From CAKRHR01 sp964423195 (GTDB lineage: Bacteria > Bacillota > Clostridia > Lachnospirales > Lachnospiraceae): a stretch of 55,171 nt of DNA. The notes beneath the pieces were generated by a model, which saw only the letters and a program-made list of their open reading frames with translations, was not told where the DNA came from and did not search any database. Location: the NCBI GenBank assembly GCA_964423195.1, contig CAYRDY010000004.1:1-55171 (forward strand). Direction: 5' to 3'. How positions within the stretch are numbered: the stretch's first letter is position 1; each line of letters begins with the position of its first letter. Of the stretch, positions 41,933 to 51,422 are shown in pieces. Position numbers and translations under genes: made by a program.

Positions 41933-42708
41933 CATTTTTTGAACTGCATCCGATATTCCCTCGGCGTAAATCCGGTATATTTTTTAAAGATGCGCGTAAA
42001 ATACGAATAATTCTCGCATCCCACACAGTCTGAGATAAAGTTGATCGAATAATCCGTGTCCTTGAGCAGATTGCTGGCAATAATGATGCGTCGCTCGGTG
42101 ATATACTCAAGGATCGACTGCCCGGTCGCCTTCTTGAAAATGCGCATCAGGTGCTGCTCGTTGACATGCACGAGCCTTGCCAGGTCGCCCACCGAGATCT
42201 TCTCCTGGATATGCGCCTCGATGTATTCCCGCACCGTTTTCATGCGGTCCTCGGCCTGTTCCGAGAGCTCGCCGGCCTCCTTCTTGGCCTTCTGCGCACG
42301 GCTCACGATCACACCTAAATTTTCCTGCTGCCGCTGCCGCTCCCGATCCTCAAGGAACTGTGCCAACAGGCCCTCCAGCTCCTCATAGTCGATCGGCTTT
42401 AGGATATAATCCCGCACACTGGATTTCATGGCCGAGCGCAGATAATTGAAATCGGCATGACAGGTGACCATGATACTGTCCGTCTGCGGGTAATTGTCCT
42501 TCACATAGGCCACCAGGTCGAGGCCACTCTCGCCCGGCATCTCGATATCGCAGAGCATCAGGTCAATCTTCTCACGTGCCAGGATTCCCTTGGCGGACGC
42601 CGCGTCCTGCGCCGCAAAAACTTCCGTAAACCCGTATTTCACCCAGTCCACCCGCTTTTTCAGCGCGTTGAGGGCGACAATCTCATCGTCAATCAGTAGT
42701 ATTTTCAT
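41932..42708 (-). CDS. Response regulator, AraC type (YesN)
   Basis: Transcription regulator of 258 residues from ATG 42708. The receiver domain has DDE at 6-8, the phosphoacceptor Asp in MLCDIEMPG and Lys in LKPIDYEE. The C-terminal AraC domain has two HTH motifs (VGDLARLVHVNEQHLMRIF and INFISDCVGCENYSYFTRIF) and ends TPREYRMQF. It overlaps the sensor gene by 20 bases. By analogy it activates the adjacent transporter operon. Confidence 0.92.
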   Translation of the reverse strand: MKILLIDDEIVALNALKKRVDWVKYGFTEVFAAQDAASAKGILAREKIDLMLCDIEMPGESGLDLVAYVKDNYPQTDSIMVTCHADFNYLRSAMKSSVRDYILKPIDYEELEGLLAQFLEDRERQRQQENLGVIVSRAQKAKKEAGELSEQAEDRMKTVREYIEAHIQEKISVGDLARLVHVNEQHLMRIFKKATGQSILEYITERRIIIASNLLKDTDYSINFISDCVGCENYSYFTRIFKKYTGFTPREYRMQFKK

Positions 42709-44446
42709 TCCATTCCCCCGCTGACATTTCGTAATAGATCGGCAGGATGATCTCCACTTTCGTGCCGCCGTACACCTCATCGCGGCCGATCGTGATCGTT
42801 GATCTGTCCCCATAGAGATATTTCAGGCGCTCAATCGAATTCTGGATGCCCACGCCAAGTCCCTCTTGATGCTCCCCGGTCCGCTTGAAAGTCTCAATCT
42901 TTGCCAGCAACTCGTCCGGCATGCCCTCGCCCGTATCCTCCAGCCGGATGCGCAGCATATCCTTTCCCTCCGGATCCGCGGCATGGTCGGCGGTCACAAA
43001 AATCGTGATCTTGTTGCCTATTTTCAGCGAATGCTTGATCGCGTTCTCGGCGAAATTCTGTACCAATAGCGGCGGAATCATCGCCGTCTCCAGGTCTTTC
43101 GCGCACTCGACGATCGAGAAGAAAAGTCCCGGAAAGCGCGCCTTCTGGATCTCAAAGTAATTTTTGATATGGTCGAGCTCCTGCCGCAGCTCCACAAATT
43201 CCGCGTCCATCTTCACGACATAGCGGAAATATTTGGAGATGCAGAGGATCATTTTCTGGATCAGCGGATATTCCTCCGGCTCGTAGCTGTAGAGGAGATT
43301 TAGGGCATTGAGGATAAAATGCGGCTGGATCTGCTGGCTCAGGTACTGCATTTTGATGTCCTTCTTCTCCAGTTCCTTCTCATAGACGTCGATCTTCAGG
43401 TCGTTCACCTGATCCATCATGCTGTTGAAACTGTGATTGATGCGCTCAAACTCATTTTGCCGGCCGTGCTCCTCGATCCGGTAATTCAGGTCGCCCTGCT
43501 CGACGTGGTCGATGGCGCCAACCAGACGGTTCAGGGGCCGGCTGACCAGACGGCTCATCCCATATAATAACACTGGGACAACCAGCACCGCAATCACAAT
43601 CGACACCACCTGCTTAATGCGCATCGCCAGCGGAAGCTGCGCCATCTGCCGGCCGCTGTCGATCACCTCCATCAGTGTCAGGTCATATCCCTCCATCTCT
43701 GAACTGTAGACAAGATATTTATCCGAGGAACGCATCTGCTCAAGACTGATCCCCTGCGCCTTGAGAAACTGCCGACCGGCCGCCGTCAGGATATTTCCCG
43801 ACTGATTGGTAAAAAAGATCACCCTGTCGTCCCCGCCGTCGGCAAGGTTCAGCTCCCGAAGCGTCCGCTCCAGATTCAGAAGAACGCCGTAATACATATT
43901 GCGCCACGCCGAAAAGCCAAACAGGGCGCTGACGCCGTCGAGCTCGCAGTACGCCCATTGCATGCCGCCGGAATCCTCACGCTCCAATGCCTGATCAATC
44001 AGCTGCTGATACGCGTTCGTGGAAATGCCCGGATGGCCGCCGCAGATCAGCAGATCATTCTCCGTAAATCCAAAGTAGGCCAGGTCAACGAGATCCGAAC
44101 TCAGCTGCAGATTCTCAATCGCGTCCCCGACTTCCTGATAATTGCTGAAATATTCCGGATCCGCCGGCGAGGAGGCCGCCAAAATCGTAAAACTGGCGTG
44201 ATCCATCCCCATATAGGCCAGCTGCCGTGTCACGCCGGTCAGCCCCGACTCAATATTCTGGGTCGAGGCGTCAAGGCTTGTCTGTATCTCCTCGGCAATC
44301 TCATTCTGGCTCTGCCGCAGTACCATCGTCGAGAGCACGACGGTCAGGATATTGACCGGCAGCACCAGAATGACGATGACCAGCGCGATCCTGAAAATCG
44401 TCGAATTTCGAAATTTGATCGAGTTGTTTTTGACGTCCACAGTCAT
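42689..44446 (-). CDS. Sensor histidine kinase (YesM type)
   Basis: Membrane sensor of 585 residues: TM1 (about 17-40), an extracellular sensing domain (about 45-270), TM2 (about 275-295), a HAMP domain (about 298-350), then the His_kinase domain with the phosphorylated His in QQIQPHFILNALNLLYSY and a HATPase domain (N box NAIKHSL, G1 DTGEGMP, G2 GLGVGIQ). Start ATG 44446 overlaps a TGA read-through of the upstream gene's spacer. It phosphorylates the adjacent response regulator. Confidence 0.92.
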   Translation of the reverse strand: MTVDVKNNSIKFRNSTIFRIALVIVILVLPVNILTVVLSTMVLRQSQNEIAEEIQTSLDASTQNIESGLTGVTRQLAYMGMDHASFTILAASSPADPEYFSNYQEVGDAIENLQLSSDLVDLAYFGFTENDLLICGGHPGISTNAYQQLIDQALEREDSGGMQWAYCELDGVSALFGFSAWRNMYYGVLLNLERTLRELNLADGGDDRVIFFTNQSGNILTAAGRQFLKAQGISLEQMRSSDKYLVYSSEMEGYDLTLMEVIDSGRQMAQLPLAMRIKQVVSIVIAVLVVPVLLYGMSRLVSRPLNRLVGAIDHVEQGDLNYRIEEHGRQNEFERINHSFNSMMDQVNDLKIDVYEKELEKKDIKMQYLSQQIQPHFILNALNLLYSYEPEEYPLIQKMILCISKYFRYVVKMDAEFVELRQELDHIKNYFEIQKARFPGLFFSIVECAKDLETAMIPPLLVQNFAENAIKHSLKIGNKITIFVTADHAADPEGKDMLRIRLEDTGEGMPDELLAKIETFKRTGEHQEGLGVGIQNSIERLKYLYGDRSTITIGRDEVYGGTKVEIILPIYYEMSAGEWNENTTD

Positions 44447-44475
44447 CCCCCAAATAATTTTCTGATTTCTATTTC

Positions 44476-45966
44476 TCAGTCCGCATCATATTTCCCGCGG
44501 GTCACCGGCGGCTGCCCGGCCTCTTTTTTCAGAATCAGAAGCCAGTCCTGCTCCGCCCCGGATGTCGGCGCCTCCACATACAGCCTACCTTCATCAAGGG
44601 TAAGGCAGACGGCGTCCTCCGTGACACTTAAATCGCCGTCCCGCACTGCCGTGGCCGAATCGCCAGCCACATCTTCGGCCGCTTCCTCCGTTTTTTTATA
44701 AAATTTTCCGTCGGCCGGCCTGAACCACCACAGCCACGCCTGATCCTGTCCCCAGATGCTGCCGAGATCGAGTTTTGCGCCGCCACCGCTCGGAAAATAG
44801 ACGCAGAGCGTCCCGTCCGGCTCATTGATGTTGGCCTGCAGATGGCTGTCATTCGGCGCCGTCTCATTTCCATCCGGCAAAATCTCCTGGCACGGGCGGC
44901 CAAGCTGAGGCTTCACACTGTCCATGAACGCTCTCAGATTTTTGATCTGCCCTGCCCCCTCCGAGTGGAGTCCCTCATACCACGTATATTTGGAAATCGA
45001 CGTGCGGGCTTTTTCCGAGGTGCTGCTCCACACGGAGGCATGGCCGTAGGTGTGACCGAACGCGCCCGCTAAGAGTGCCCAGTATGCCCTCTTCCTGACC
45101 ATCCATGGGCCGTGGAAAGTCGTATCTTCCTTGAACGGCCATGTCGACGTAGGCATCATCTCGTATGCCGGCTCTCCGTCCCACACTGGCATCGTCACCG
45201 CGCGGTTGTACTCCTTGGCGATCATCTCGTAGTTCCTTGGGCTCTCATTGTGCCCGGACTGCAGCATGATATAGCTGATCCATGCCTCCTCGTCCGTCCA
45301 ATAAGACATGGTCGAACACTCGCCGGTCTCCACCTCATAGCAGGCGTGATAGGTGATCATCAGATCCTCCCATGCCGGATCCTTGACATTGTATTTTAGA
45401 TCCCTGCCGGTGACACCCTTGGCCAGGCCCTCGGCCATCCGACGCCAGACATTTTTGTAGTCCACGCCCAGATGAATCGGCTGTCGGTCGCCGCCTAAGC
45501 ACCACAAAATGTGATTTTTATCCCTGTAGCGATGGCCGATCCATTTGCCATAGTCATAGGCGTTCGCCTCGGTCACCGTCTTTTCAAAGAAATGCCCTGC
45601 CCAGTCGTGCCCGACCACAAGCTGCCCCCAGGCCGGCAGCAGGAGAACATACAGTCCCTGCCTTTCCGCCTCGTCGATGAGCCAGTCCAGATACTCAAAA
45701 TAGCGCTCATTCGGCGTCTCCAGATGGCCGTCGATCAGTGCGGGCGCCCCCGCCGGACTGCGCATCTCAAGATCCTCCTCAGGGTCAAGCGCCACGATCT
45801 GCAGCACCGTAAAGCCCTGGCTCTTGCGGGTCTTCATCAGATACTGCGCATCGTCCCATTTCAGCCGCTGCGGCATCGTCCAGTCCGTGTCCGCCAGCCA
45901 TGTAAACGGCGTCCCGTCCGCCTTGACAAAATAGCGCTTGTTGTCAGAAATCCTCAGTTTATCCAT
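44476..45966 (-). CDS. DUF4038 glycoside hydrolase, apiosidase-like (GH140 type)
   Basis: A 496-residue (beta/alpha)8 hydrolase with the DUF4038 start FVKADGTPFTWLADTDWT (about 13-30) and a small beta domain at the C-terminus (about 400-496). HILWCLGGDRQP and WDGEPAYE carry the likely acid/base and nucleophile carboxylates. Family members include apiosidases acting on rhamnogalacturonan II. No signal peptide, so it works on imported oligosaccharides. It sits between the regulators and the hexuronate operon, supporting a pectin role. Confidence 0.82.
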   Translation of the reverse strand: MDKLRISDNKRYFVKADGTPFTWLADTDWTMPQRLKWDDAQYLMKTRKSQGFTVLQIVALDPEEDLEMRSPAGAPALIDGHLETPNERYFEYLDWLIDEAERQGLYVLLLPAWGQLVVGHDWAGHFFEKTVTEANAYDYGKWIGHRYRDKNHILWCLGGDRQPIHLGVDYKNVWRRMAEGLAKGVTGRDLKYNVKDPAWEDLMITYHACYEVETGECSTMSYWTDEEAWISYIMLQSGHNESPRNYEMIAKEYNRAVTMPVWDGEPAYEMMPTSTWPFKEDTTFHGPWMVRKRAYWALLAGAFGHTYGHASVWSSTSEKARTSISKYTWYEGLHSEGAGQIKNLRAFMDSVKPQLGRPCQEILPDGNETAPNDSHLQANINEPDGTLCVYFPSGGGAKLDLGSIWGQDQAWLWWFRPADGKFYKKTEEAAEDVAGDSATAVRDGDLSVTEDAVCLTLDEGRLYVEAPTSGAEQDWLLILKKEAGQPPVTRGKYDAD

Positions 45967-46063
45967 GTCTGTGTCTCCCTTTCATAAATAATTTTCATGT
46001 TATGATATGTGTATGGGCTACAAAATATTCTAGCACCTGTCCATACATATATTTTAATACAAA

Positions 46064-46146
46064 TTTTGACAATCTCAACCACTTTTTTGGCAATCCCAAC
46101 TGTTTTTTTGACAATCCAAACCATTTTTTTCAATCTCAACCACTTT
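46064..46146 (-). repeat. Four 21-base direct repeats upstream of the DUF4038 gene
   Basis: Imperfect copies at 46064, 46085, 46106 and 46127 with core TTTTGACAATCTCAACCA (plus strand). They lie about 100-180 bases upstream of the DUF4038 start, where regulator sites would be expected. The stretch 45967-46233 has no gene. Confidence 0.8.
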
Positions 46147-46197
46147 TTTAAATTCCCGCCATTTTATCAGCTTTCAAAATGTTGTCGGGCAAAACGA

Positions 46198-46221
46198 GCA
46201 GCGCCGTTTTCGCGGCGCTGC
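46198..46221 (-). terminator. Terminator of the hexuronate operon
   Basis: GCAGCGCCG/CGGCGCTGC stem (46221-46213 with 46206-46198) 13 bases after the uxaC stop, followed by TCGTTTTG on the minus strand. The T tract is weak. Confidence 0.68.
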
Positions 46222-46233
46222 CCTCTAAAATCT

Positions 46234-47634
46234 TTAAAAGCCGAAGTATCTCTCGGCGTTTCTATATGAGATTCCCTCCACAATTTTTTTCAACATTTTC
46301 TCATCGTTCGGGTATTCGCCGTTTTCCACCCATGTGCCGATCAGGTCGCACATGACCCGCCGGAAATACTCATGCCGCGCATATGACAGGAAACTCCTGG
46401 AATCGGTGAGCATCCCAATAAAATTCCCAAGCAGCCCCTGATTGGCCATGGAAATCATCTGCGAACGCATGCCCTCGATATTGTCATTAAACCACCACGC
46501 GCTGCCGTGCTGGATCTTGCCGATGGCACTGCTGTCCTGAAAACAGCCCATGACCGTGTCGATCACGGCATTGTCCGCCGGATCAAGCGAGTAGAGAATC
46601 GTTCTCGGCAGCTCGTCGGTCTCGGCAAGCGCATTCAGATAACGCCCAAGAGCGACGGCGGAAGACCCGCTATTAATGGCATCGATGCCGGCGTCTGGGC
46701 CGCACCTTTTAAAAATCTTCCGATTGAGATCCCTCTGCACGCCATAGTGCAACTGCATGACCCAGCCGCGGCGACTGTAGGAACGACCCATGGCAATCAT
46801 CAAAGCCGTCTTGAACTGTTCCGATTCCGTTTCGGTGACGCGTCCCCCTGAAAGGCGTTTCTTAAAAATCGCCTCGATCTGTTCCGGAGCCACCGGCGCG
46901 TACATGATTCGCGGCAGGCCGTGGTCGGAGACGCGACAGCCGTTTTCGGCAAAGAAATTCATCCGCTTTTCAAGCGCGCACAACAAATCCTCAAAGGTGT
47001 CGATGCAAATGCCCGCGACTTCCGACAGCTTTTCTAGATACGCCGGATAATCCGCGCGCTCAAGGCCAAGCGCCAGGTCCGGCCGCCATGTCGGCAAAAC
47101 CCGCACATCAAAGGTCTCATCCCTTGCAATTTTCTGATGCCATTCGAGCGAATCGACCGGATCATCCGTGGTGCAGATCAGGCGCACATTTGACATCCGG
47201 ATCATGCCCCGCGCGCTCATGGACGGCTGCGCTAGCTTCTGATGACAGAGATCCCAGACCTGCCGCGCCGTATCGCCGTTTAAACAGCCCTCATAGCCGA
47301 AATACCGCTTGAGTTCCAGATGGCTCCAGTGGTAGAGCGGATTCCCGATCGCAAGCGGCAGCGTCTCGGCCCATCTGAGAAATTTCTCCCAGTCCGGCGC
47401 GTCACCGGTAATATCGTTTTCGTCGACGCCGTTGGCGCGCATCAACCGCCATTTGTAATGATCCCTGCCGAGCCACACCTGGGTGATATTGTCAAATCGC
47501 TGATCCTCATAGATCTCCCGCGGACTGATGTGACAGTGATAATCCAGAATCGGCATTCCCTCGGCATAGTGATGATACAGCACTTTGGCGGTCGGCGTTG
47601 ACAATAAAAAATCCTCATCCATAAAAGTTTTCAT
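46234..47634 (-). CDS. uxaC: Glucuronate isomerase
   Basis: Converts D-glucuronate to D-fructuronate (and galacturonate to tagaturonate). From ATG 47634, which has a GGAGATG site, it has 466 residues, the normal length. The start MKTFMDEDFLLST and metal-binding YHCHISPREI (about 30-39) are diagnostic, with LICTTDDPVD and NPHNG-like FNDNIEGMRSQM downstream. Last gene of the operon. Confidence 0.95.
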   Translation of the reverse strand: MKTFMDEDFLLSTPTAKVLYHHYAEGMPILDYHCHISPREIYEDQRFDNITQVWLGRDHYKWRLMRANGVDENDITGDAPDWEKFLRWAETLPLAIGNPLYHWSHLELKRYFGYEGCLNGDTARQVWDLCHQKLAQPSMSARGMIRMSNVRLICTTDDPVDSLEWHQKIARDETFDVRVLPTWRPDLALGLERADYPAYLEKLSEVAGICIDTFEDLLCALEKRMNFFAENGCRVSDHGLPRIMYAPVAPEQIEAIFKKRLSGGRVTETESEQFKTALMIAMGRSYSRRGWVMQLHYGVQRDLNRKIFKRCGPDAGIDAINSGSSAVALGRYLNALAETDELPRTILYSLDPADNAVIDTVMGCFQDSSAIGKIQHGSAWWFNDNIEGMRSQMISMANQGLLGNFIGMLTDSRSFLSYARHEYFRRVMCDLIGTWVENGEYPNDEKMLKKIVEGISYRNAERYFGF

Positions 47635-47699
47635 ACCCATCTCCATCCTGCCAGCTTCGTTTGGCGGCATAAATAGACGCAAAGATCTTTGTTTTATTC

Positions 47700-48356
47700 T
47701 TATTTGATCCCCTGCGTCCGTCCGCGGACACTCCGGACCAGGGTTGCCGCCTCGCGCACCTGCGCCTTGATTGTCTCAAAATCGCCGTCTCTGATCCATT
47801 CACTTTTGACCATCCAGCTCCCGCCGCAGGCTAGGACACAGTCACATGCCAGATATTCGGCCGCGTTGCCGGCATGGATGCCGCCGGTCGGCATGAATTT
47901 GATGTCCCCAAACGGCGCGGCGAGCGCCCTGATCATCCTCAGGCCGCCCAGCGGTTCCGCCGGAAAAAATTTCACCGCCTCAAGATCACATGCCAGCGCC
48001 ATCTGCACATCCGTGGCGTTGGACGTGCCCGGAATCACCGTGATGTCTTTTGACTGACAGTAGGACACGATCCGCGGGTCAAATCCTGGACTGACGATAA
48101 ACTGCGCGCCCGCGCAGATGGCCGCGTCCACCTGCGCCACATTCAGCACCGTGCCGGCGCCGAGTAGCATCCGCGGGAAATTTTCGCGCATGACCCGCAG
48201 CGCGTCTGTCGCCGCGCCCGTGCGCAGTGTCACCTCCGCGCACGGCAGGCCGCCGTCGCACAGCGCCCGCGCCAGATTGACGGCGGCCCCGGCGTCCTCG
48301 ATCACGACCACCGGCACGATCCCTGTCTCACCGATCCGCCTCAATATTTCATTCAT
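47700..48356 (-). CDS. kdgA: 2-keto-3-deoxy-6-phosphogluconate aldolase
   Basis: Class I aldolase cleaving KDPG to pyruvate and glyceraldehyde-3-phosphate. The 218 residues contain the general-base region CAEVTLRTGAA, the Schiff-base Lys in AVKFFPAEPLGG (about 132-143) and the phosphate site MPTGGIHAGN. It follows uxuB after a repeat-bearing spacer and completes the pathway started by UxaC. Confidence 0.95.
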   Translation of the reverse strand: MNEILRRIGETGIVPVVVIEDAGAAVNLARALCDGGLPCAEVTLRTGAATDALRVMRENFPRMLLGAGTVLNVAQVDAAICAGAQFIVSPGFDPRIVSYCQSKDITVIPGTSNATDVQMALACDLEAVKFFPAEPLGGLRMIRALAAPFGDIKFMPTGGIHAGNAAEYLACDCVLACGGSWMVKSEWIRDGDFETIKAQVREAATLVRSVRGRTQGIK

Positions 48357-48377
48357 CGAACAAACACTCCGTTCATC

Positions 48378-48520
48378 TTACTCGCATATTTCTCGTGCGC
48401 CGCCCGCACAGCGCAGGCGGTCTCTGCCGCCATGGCGCACGCCGCAGGTATCTTCTCCCATCCACGACACACCGCGCAGGCGGCGCGTGGAAACTTACGC
48501 CGTATATTTCTCAAGCGTCC
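48378..48520 (-). repeat. Three diverged copies of the uxuB 3' end
   Basis: The motif ATATTTCTC/TATCTTCTC (plus strand) with a following GC-rich stretch ending GCGCACAGCGC or ACACCGCGCAGG occurs at 48386, 48449 and 48504; the last is inside the final codons of uxuB. The steps are 63 and 55 bases. The uxuB frame remains open for 38 codons past its TAA, to a TAA at 48378. Confidence 0.75.
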
Positions 48521-50204
48521 TGCGCACAGCGCCGACTCCGGCAGTCAGCTCGGAAAAATATCCGCAGACCGTCTCCGCCATTCCCACATCGCACAGATTC
48601 ACGCCAAATATCTTCTCGTTGGACAAAACCGGCCGCAGAGCTGTCTCGACAGCATCCAGAGAAATGCCCGAAACTCCGGCCGCGATGTCCGCTTCCGTCT
48701 CCGGCGACGCGGCGCTTTGTCGCTTCCCGATATTGCTTTCGTCCTCCGGCGACGCGGCGCAGCGTTCCTGAAACGCCGCCACATATGGGCACAATTCATC
48801 GAGCAGCGGGTCGGGACTTAACTCAAATGTCCGCCCCTCATCGTCAATGCCCGTCAGATAGCGCAGCCATCCGGCGAATACCAGTGGAATCAGTTTTAGC
48901 TGCTTCAGATCCCTGCCTGCCGCCCGATAATTTTTGATGGTCTCGCCGAAGCGGACGGCCAACTTCTGCGAGGTGTCCGTCGCGATGCGCTGCGGCGTGT
49001 CCGGCATAAACGGATTCGGCAGGCGCACATTCAGCACGGTATCAATAAATTCTCTCGGATTCAGCACGCCCGGATCAATCACCACCGGCAATCCCTCTAC
49101 ATAACCGATGCGCTCCACCAGCCGCCGCAGCGCGGCATCTTCCATCTCATCGGAAATCTTCTCATATCCCAGCAGACACCCGAACACCGCCAGCGCCGTG
49201 TGCAGCGGGTTCAGGCATGTGCAGACCTTCATGCGCTCCACCCTGTCCACGGTCTCGCGATCCGTAAACATCAGGCCGCCCGCCTCAAGTGCCGGACGCC
49301 CGTTCGGAAACGCGTCCTCGATCACCAGATATTCGCATTCCTCGGCATTGACAAATGGCGCTACATAGGTATTTTTGGAAGTGACCACAGGCTGCAGGCC
49401 CTCCAGGCCATCCGCGCTCAGGATCCACTCCACCTGCGCGTCCGGCCTCGGCGTAATCTTATCGATCATCGTCCACGGAAAGGACACCTTCGCGGCGTCA
49501 CGCACATAATCCCAAAAACCGCGCGCAATAAGTCCGCGCTCCGTCCAGTGCCGCGCAAAAGCCTCCACCGCCGCGCGCAGCTTATCGCCATTGTGCGAGC
49601 AGTTGTCCATACTCACCATGGCGATCGGCTTCTGACCCGCCAGATATCTCGCGGCCAAAAGTGCCGTCACCTTGCCGAGATAGCTCTTGGGCCGCTGCGG
49701 CCCGCCCTCAAAATCCGCAGCGATATCCGGCAAAATCTCACCGGCGGCATTTGTCAGACTGTAGCCCTTTTCCGTGATCGTAAAAGTCGCCATCTGCAGA
49801 GAATCCGCGCAGAAAATCTCTGTCAGGCGATGAAACGCGGCCTCATCCTCCGCATCCAAGATACAGGACTCGGCGATGCTGCCCACCACGGTTTTCTCGA
49901 CACTGCCGTCGGCTCTGAGCGTTACCAGCACCGAATAATTGTCATGCGGCCGGTACATTTTTTCAATGATTTCCGCGTCAAAGCCCTCGGCCACGATCAG
50001 CCCGCGGTCGATCACGCCGCGCTCCAAGAGATTCTGCGCCACATTGGCCTGGAAAGCGCGAAAAATATTTCCCGCCCCAAAATGAATCCAAAACGGCTCC
50101 TCGCGCGTCGCCCGAATCATCGCCGCCCGGTCATAGGCCGGCAGATGATAGCCCTTCGCCTGCCATGCATCCCGGTCTCTCAACCCATCCTCACTCAAAA
50201 TCAT
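48495..50204 (-). CDS. uxuB: Fructuronate reductase (mannonate oxidoreductase)
   Basis: NAD-dependent long-chain dehydrogenase that reduces fructuronate to mannonate. The 569 residues are slightly long for the family (about 540). IHFGAGNIFRAFQ is the nucleotide motif, and VSMDNCSHNGDKL and MIDKITPRP are the catalytic region. An insert near 485-515 contains a 45-base duplication (AASPEDES / AASPETEA). It lies after a GGGAG site and after uxuA with an ATGA-type junction across a gap. UxuB rather than UxaB is favoured by the uxuA neighbour. Confidence 0.9.
   Translation of the reverse strand: MILSEDGLRDRDAWQAKGYHLPAYDRAAMIRATREEPFWIHFGAGNIFRAFQANVAQNLLERGVIDRGLIVAEGFDAEIIEKMYRPHDNYSVLVTLRADGSVEKTVVGSIAESCILDAEDEAAFHRLTEIFCADSLQMATFTITEKGYSLTNAAGEILPDIAADFEGGPQRPKSYLGKVTALLAARYLAGQKPIAMVSMDNCSHNGDKLRAAVEAFARHWTERGLIARGFWDYVRDAAKVSFPWTMIDKITPRPDAQVEWILSADGLEGLQPVVTSKNTYVAPFVNAEECEYLVIEDAFPNGRPALEAGGLMFTDRETVDRVERMKVCTCLNPLHTALAVFGCLLGYEKISDEMEDAALRRLVERIGYVEGLPVVIDPGVLNPREFIDTVLNVRLPNPFMPDTPQRIATDTSQKLAVRFGETIKNYRAAGRDLKQLKLIPLVFAGWLRYLTGIDDEGRTFELSPDPLLDELCPYVAAFQERCAASPEDESNIGKRQSAASPETEADIAAGVSGISLDAVETALRPVLSNEKIFGVNLCDVGMAETVCGYFSELTAGVGAVRRTLEKYTA
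48699..48760 (-). repeat. 45-base duplication inside uxuB
   Basis: The 17-mer CTCCGGCGACGCGGCGC occurs at 48699-48715 and 48744-48760, an in-frame step of 15 codons, coding AASPE twice in a surface loop. Confidence 0.85.
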
Positions 50205-50227
50205 CCCAGACTGTCTCCCTTCACCCG

Positions 50228-50327
50228 NNNNNNNNNNNNNNNNNNNNNNNNNNNNNNNNNNNNNNNNNNNNNNNNNNNNNNNNNNNNNNNNNNNNNNNNN
50301 NNNNNNNNNNNNNNNNNNNNNNNNNNN
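50228..50327. other. Assembly gap (100 N) at the uxuA end
   Basis: Exactly 100 N between the uxuB start region and uxuA. No overlap of flanks. The uxuA stop codon lies in or just past it. Confidence 0.98.
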
Positions 50328-51397
50328 CGCCGCGCGTCAGACTTTTCAATCGCCTCCCAGAGCCCGTTTAAGTAAGCCGCGCCCAGCGCGCGATCGTACA
50401 GGCCGTACCCCGGCATAGCCTTCTCATCCCAGATCATGCGCCCATGGTCTGGCCGGATCGGACCGTCAAAGCCGATGTCATAGAGCGCCTTCATGATCTC
50501 ATACATATCGAACGAGCCGTCCGCGGACAGATGCGCCGCCTCCTCAAAATTGTCCGGCGTGATAAATTTCAGGTTGCGCACATGGGCAAAATGGATGCGC
50601 CCCTGAAGCGACCGGATCATGTCCGGCAGATCATTCTCAAGATTCGTCCCGTAGGAGCCGGAACAAAACGTCACACCGTTGTGCGGGTTGTCAACCATTC
50701 GCATCATCCGCAGAATATTTTCCTTATTCGTGATAATCCGCGGCAGGCCGAAAACGCTCCACGCCGGATCATCCGGATGAATCGCCATATTGATGTCGTA
50801 TCTGTCGCAGACCGGCATGATTTTTTCCAGAAAATATTTGAGATTCTCAAACAGCTTTTCACTGTCCACATCCCGGTAAAGCTCGAATAATTCTCTCACG
50901 CGCGATAAGCGCTCCGGCTCCCAGCCCGGCATCACCGCGCCGTTCATGTCGCCGGAAATCGAGTCAAACATTTTTTCCGGATCAAGCGCGTCCACCGCCG
51001 CCTGCGTATAGGCCAGCACCGTTGATCCGTCCGCGCGCACCCGCGCAAGCTCCGTCCGCGTCCAGTCAAAAACCGGCATAAAGTTGTAGCAGACCAGATG
51101 AATATCCTCCTGCCCCAGATTCTCCAGCGTCTGGATATAGTGGTCAATGTACAGATCGCGGTTGCCCTTGCCGGCCTTGATATCATCGTGGACATTGACA
51201 CTCTCAATTCCGGAGATCTCCAAACCGGCCGCCGCGACCTCATCTTTTAAGGCGCGGATGCGCTCACGGCTCCAGACCTCGCCCGGCTGCGTGTCGTAGA
51301 GCGTGGTGATCACACCCTTCACGCCCGGAATCTGCCGGATCTGCCGCAGCGTCACCGTGTCAAACTTTGACCCGTACCAGCGCAATGTCATTTTCAT
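50328..51397 (-). CDS. uxuA: Mannonate dehydratase (3' end in gap)
   Basis: Converts D-mannonate to 2-keto-3-deoxygluconate. From ATG 51397 (GGGGAAA upstream; ATG 51412 is an alternative) about 356 residues are read, close to the full 350-360. MKMTLRWYG is the family start, with metal ligands in CSGSYGTN and HFAHVRNLK and the end GLYDRALGAAYLNGLWEAIEK. Only the last few codons and stop fall in the gap. Confidence 0.93.
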
Positions 51398-51422
51398 CGC
51401 AAATTTCCCCATTTCTCTCTAT

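Noticed and set aside
45954..46139. 61-residue minus-strand peptide with VVEIVKK repeats
   Set aside because: It arises from the 21-base repeats, overlaps the DUF4038 start and lacks a ribosome site.
10401..48494. Stop-codon reassignment or selenocysteine to explain the open frames after stops
   Set aside because: The stops involved include both TGA and TAA, proteins end at family-normal lengths, and ordinary TGA/TAA/TAG stops are used throughout.
49200..50375. Long plus-strand reading frame opposite uxuB
   Set aside because: It runs through an N gap and mirrors a clear dehydrogenase; its length comes from GC-rich codon positions.
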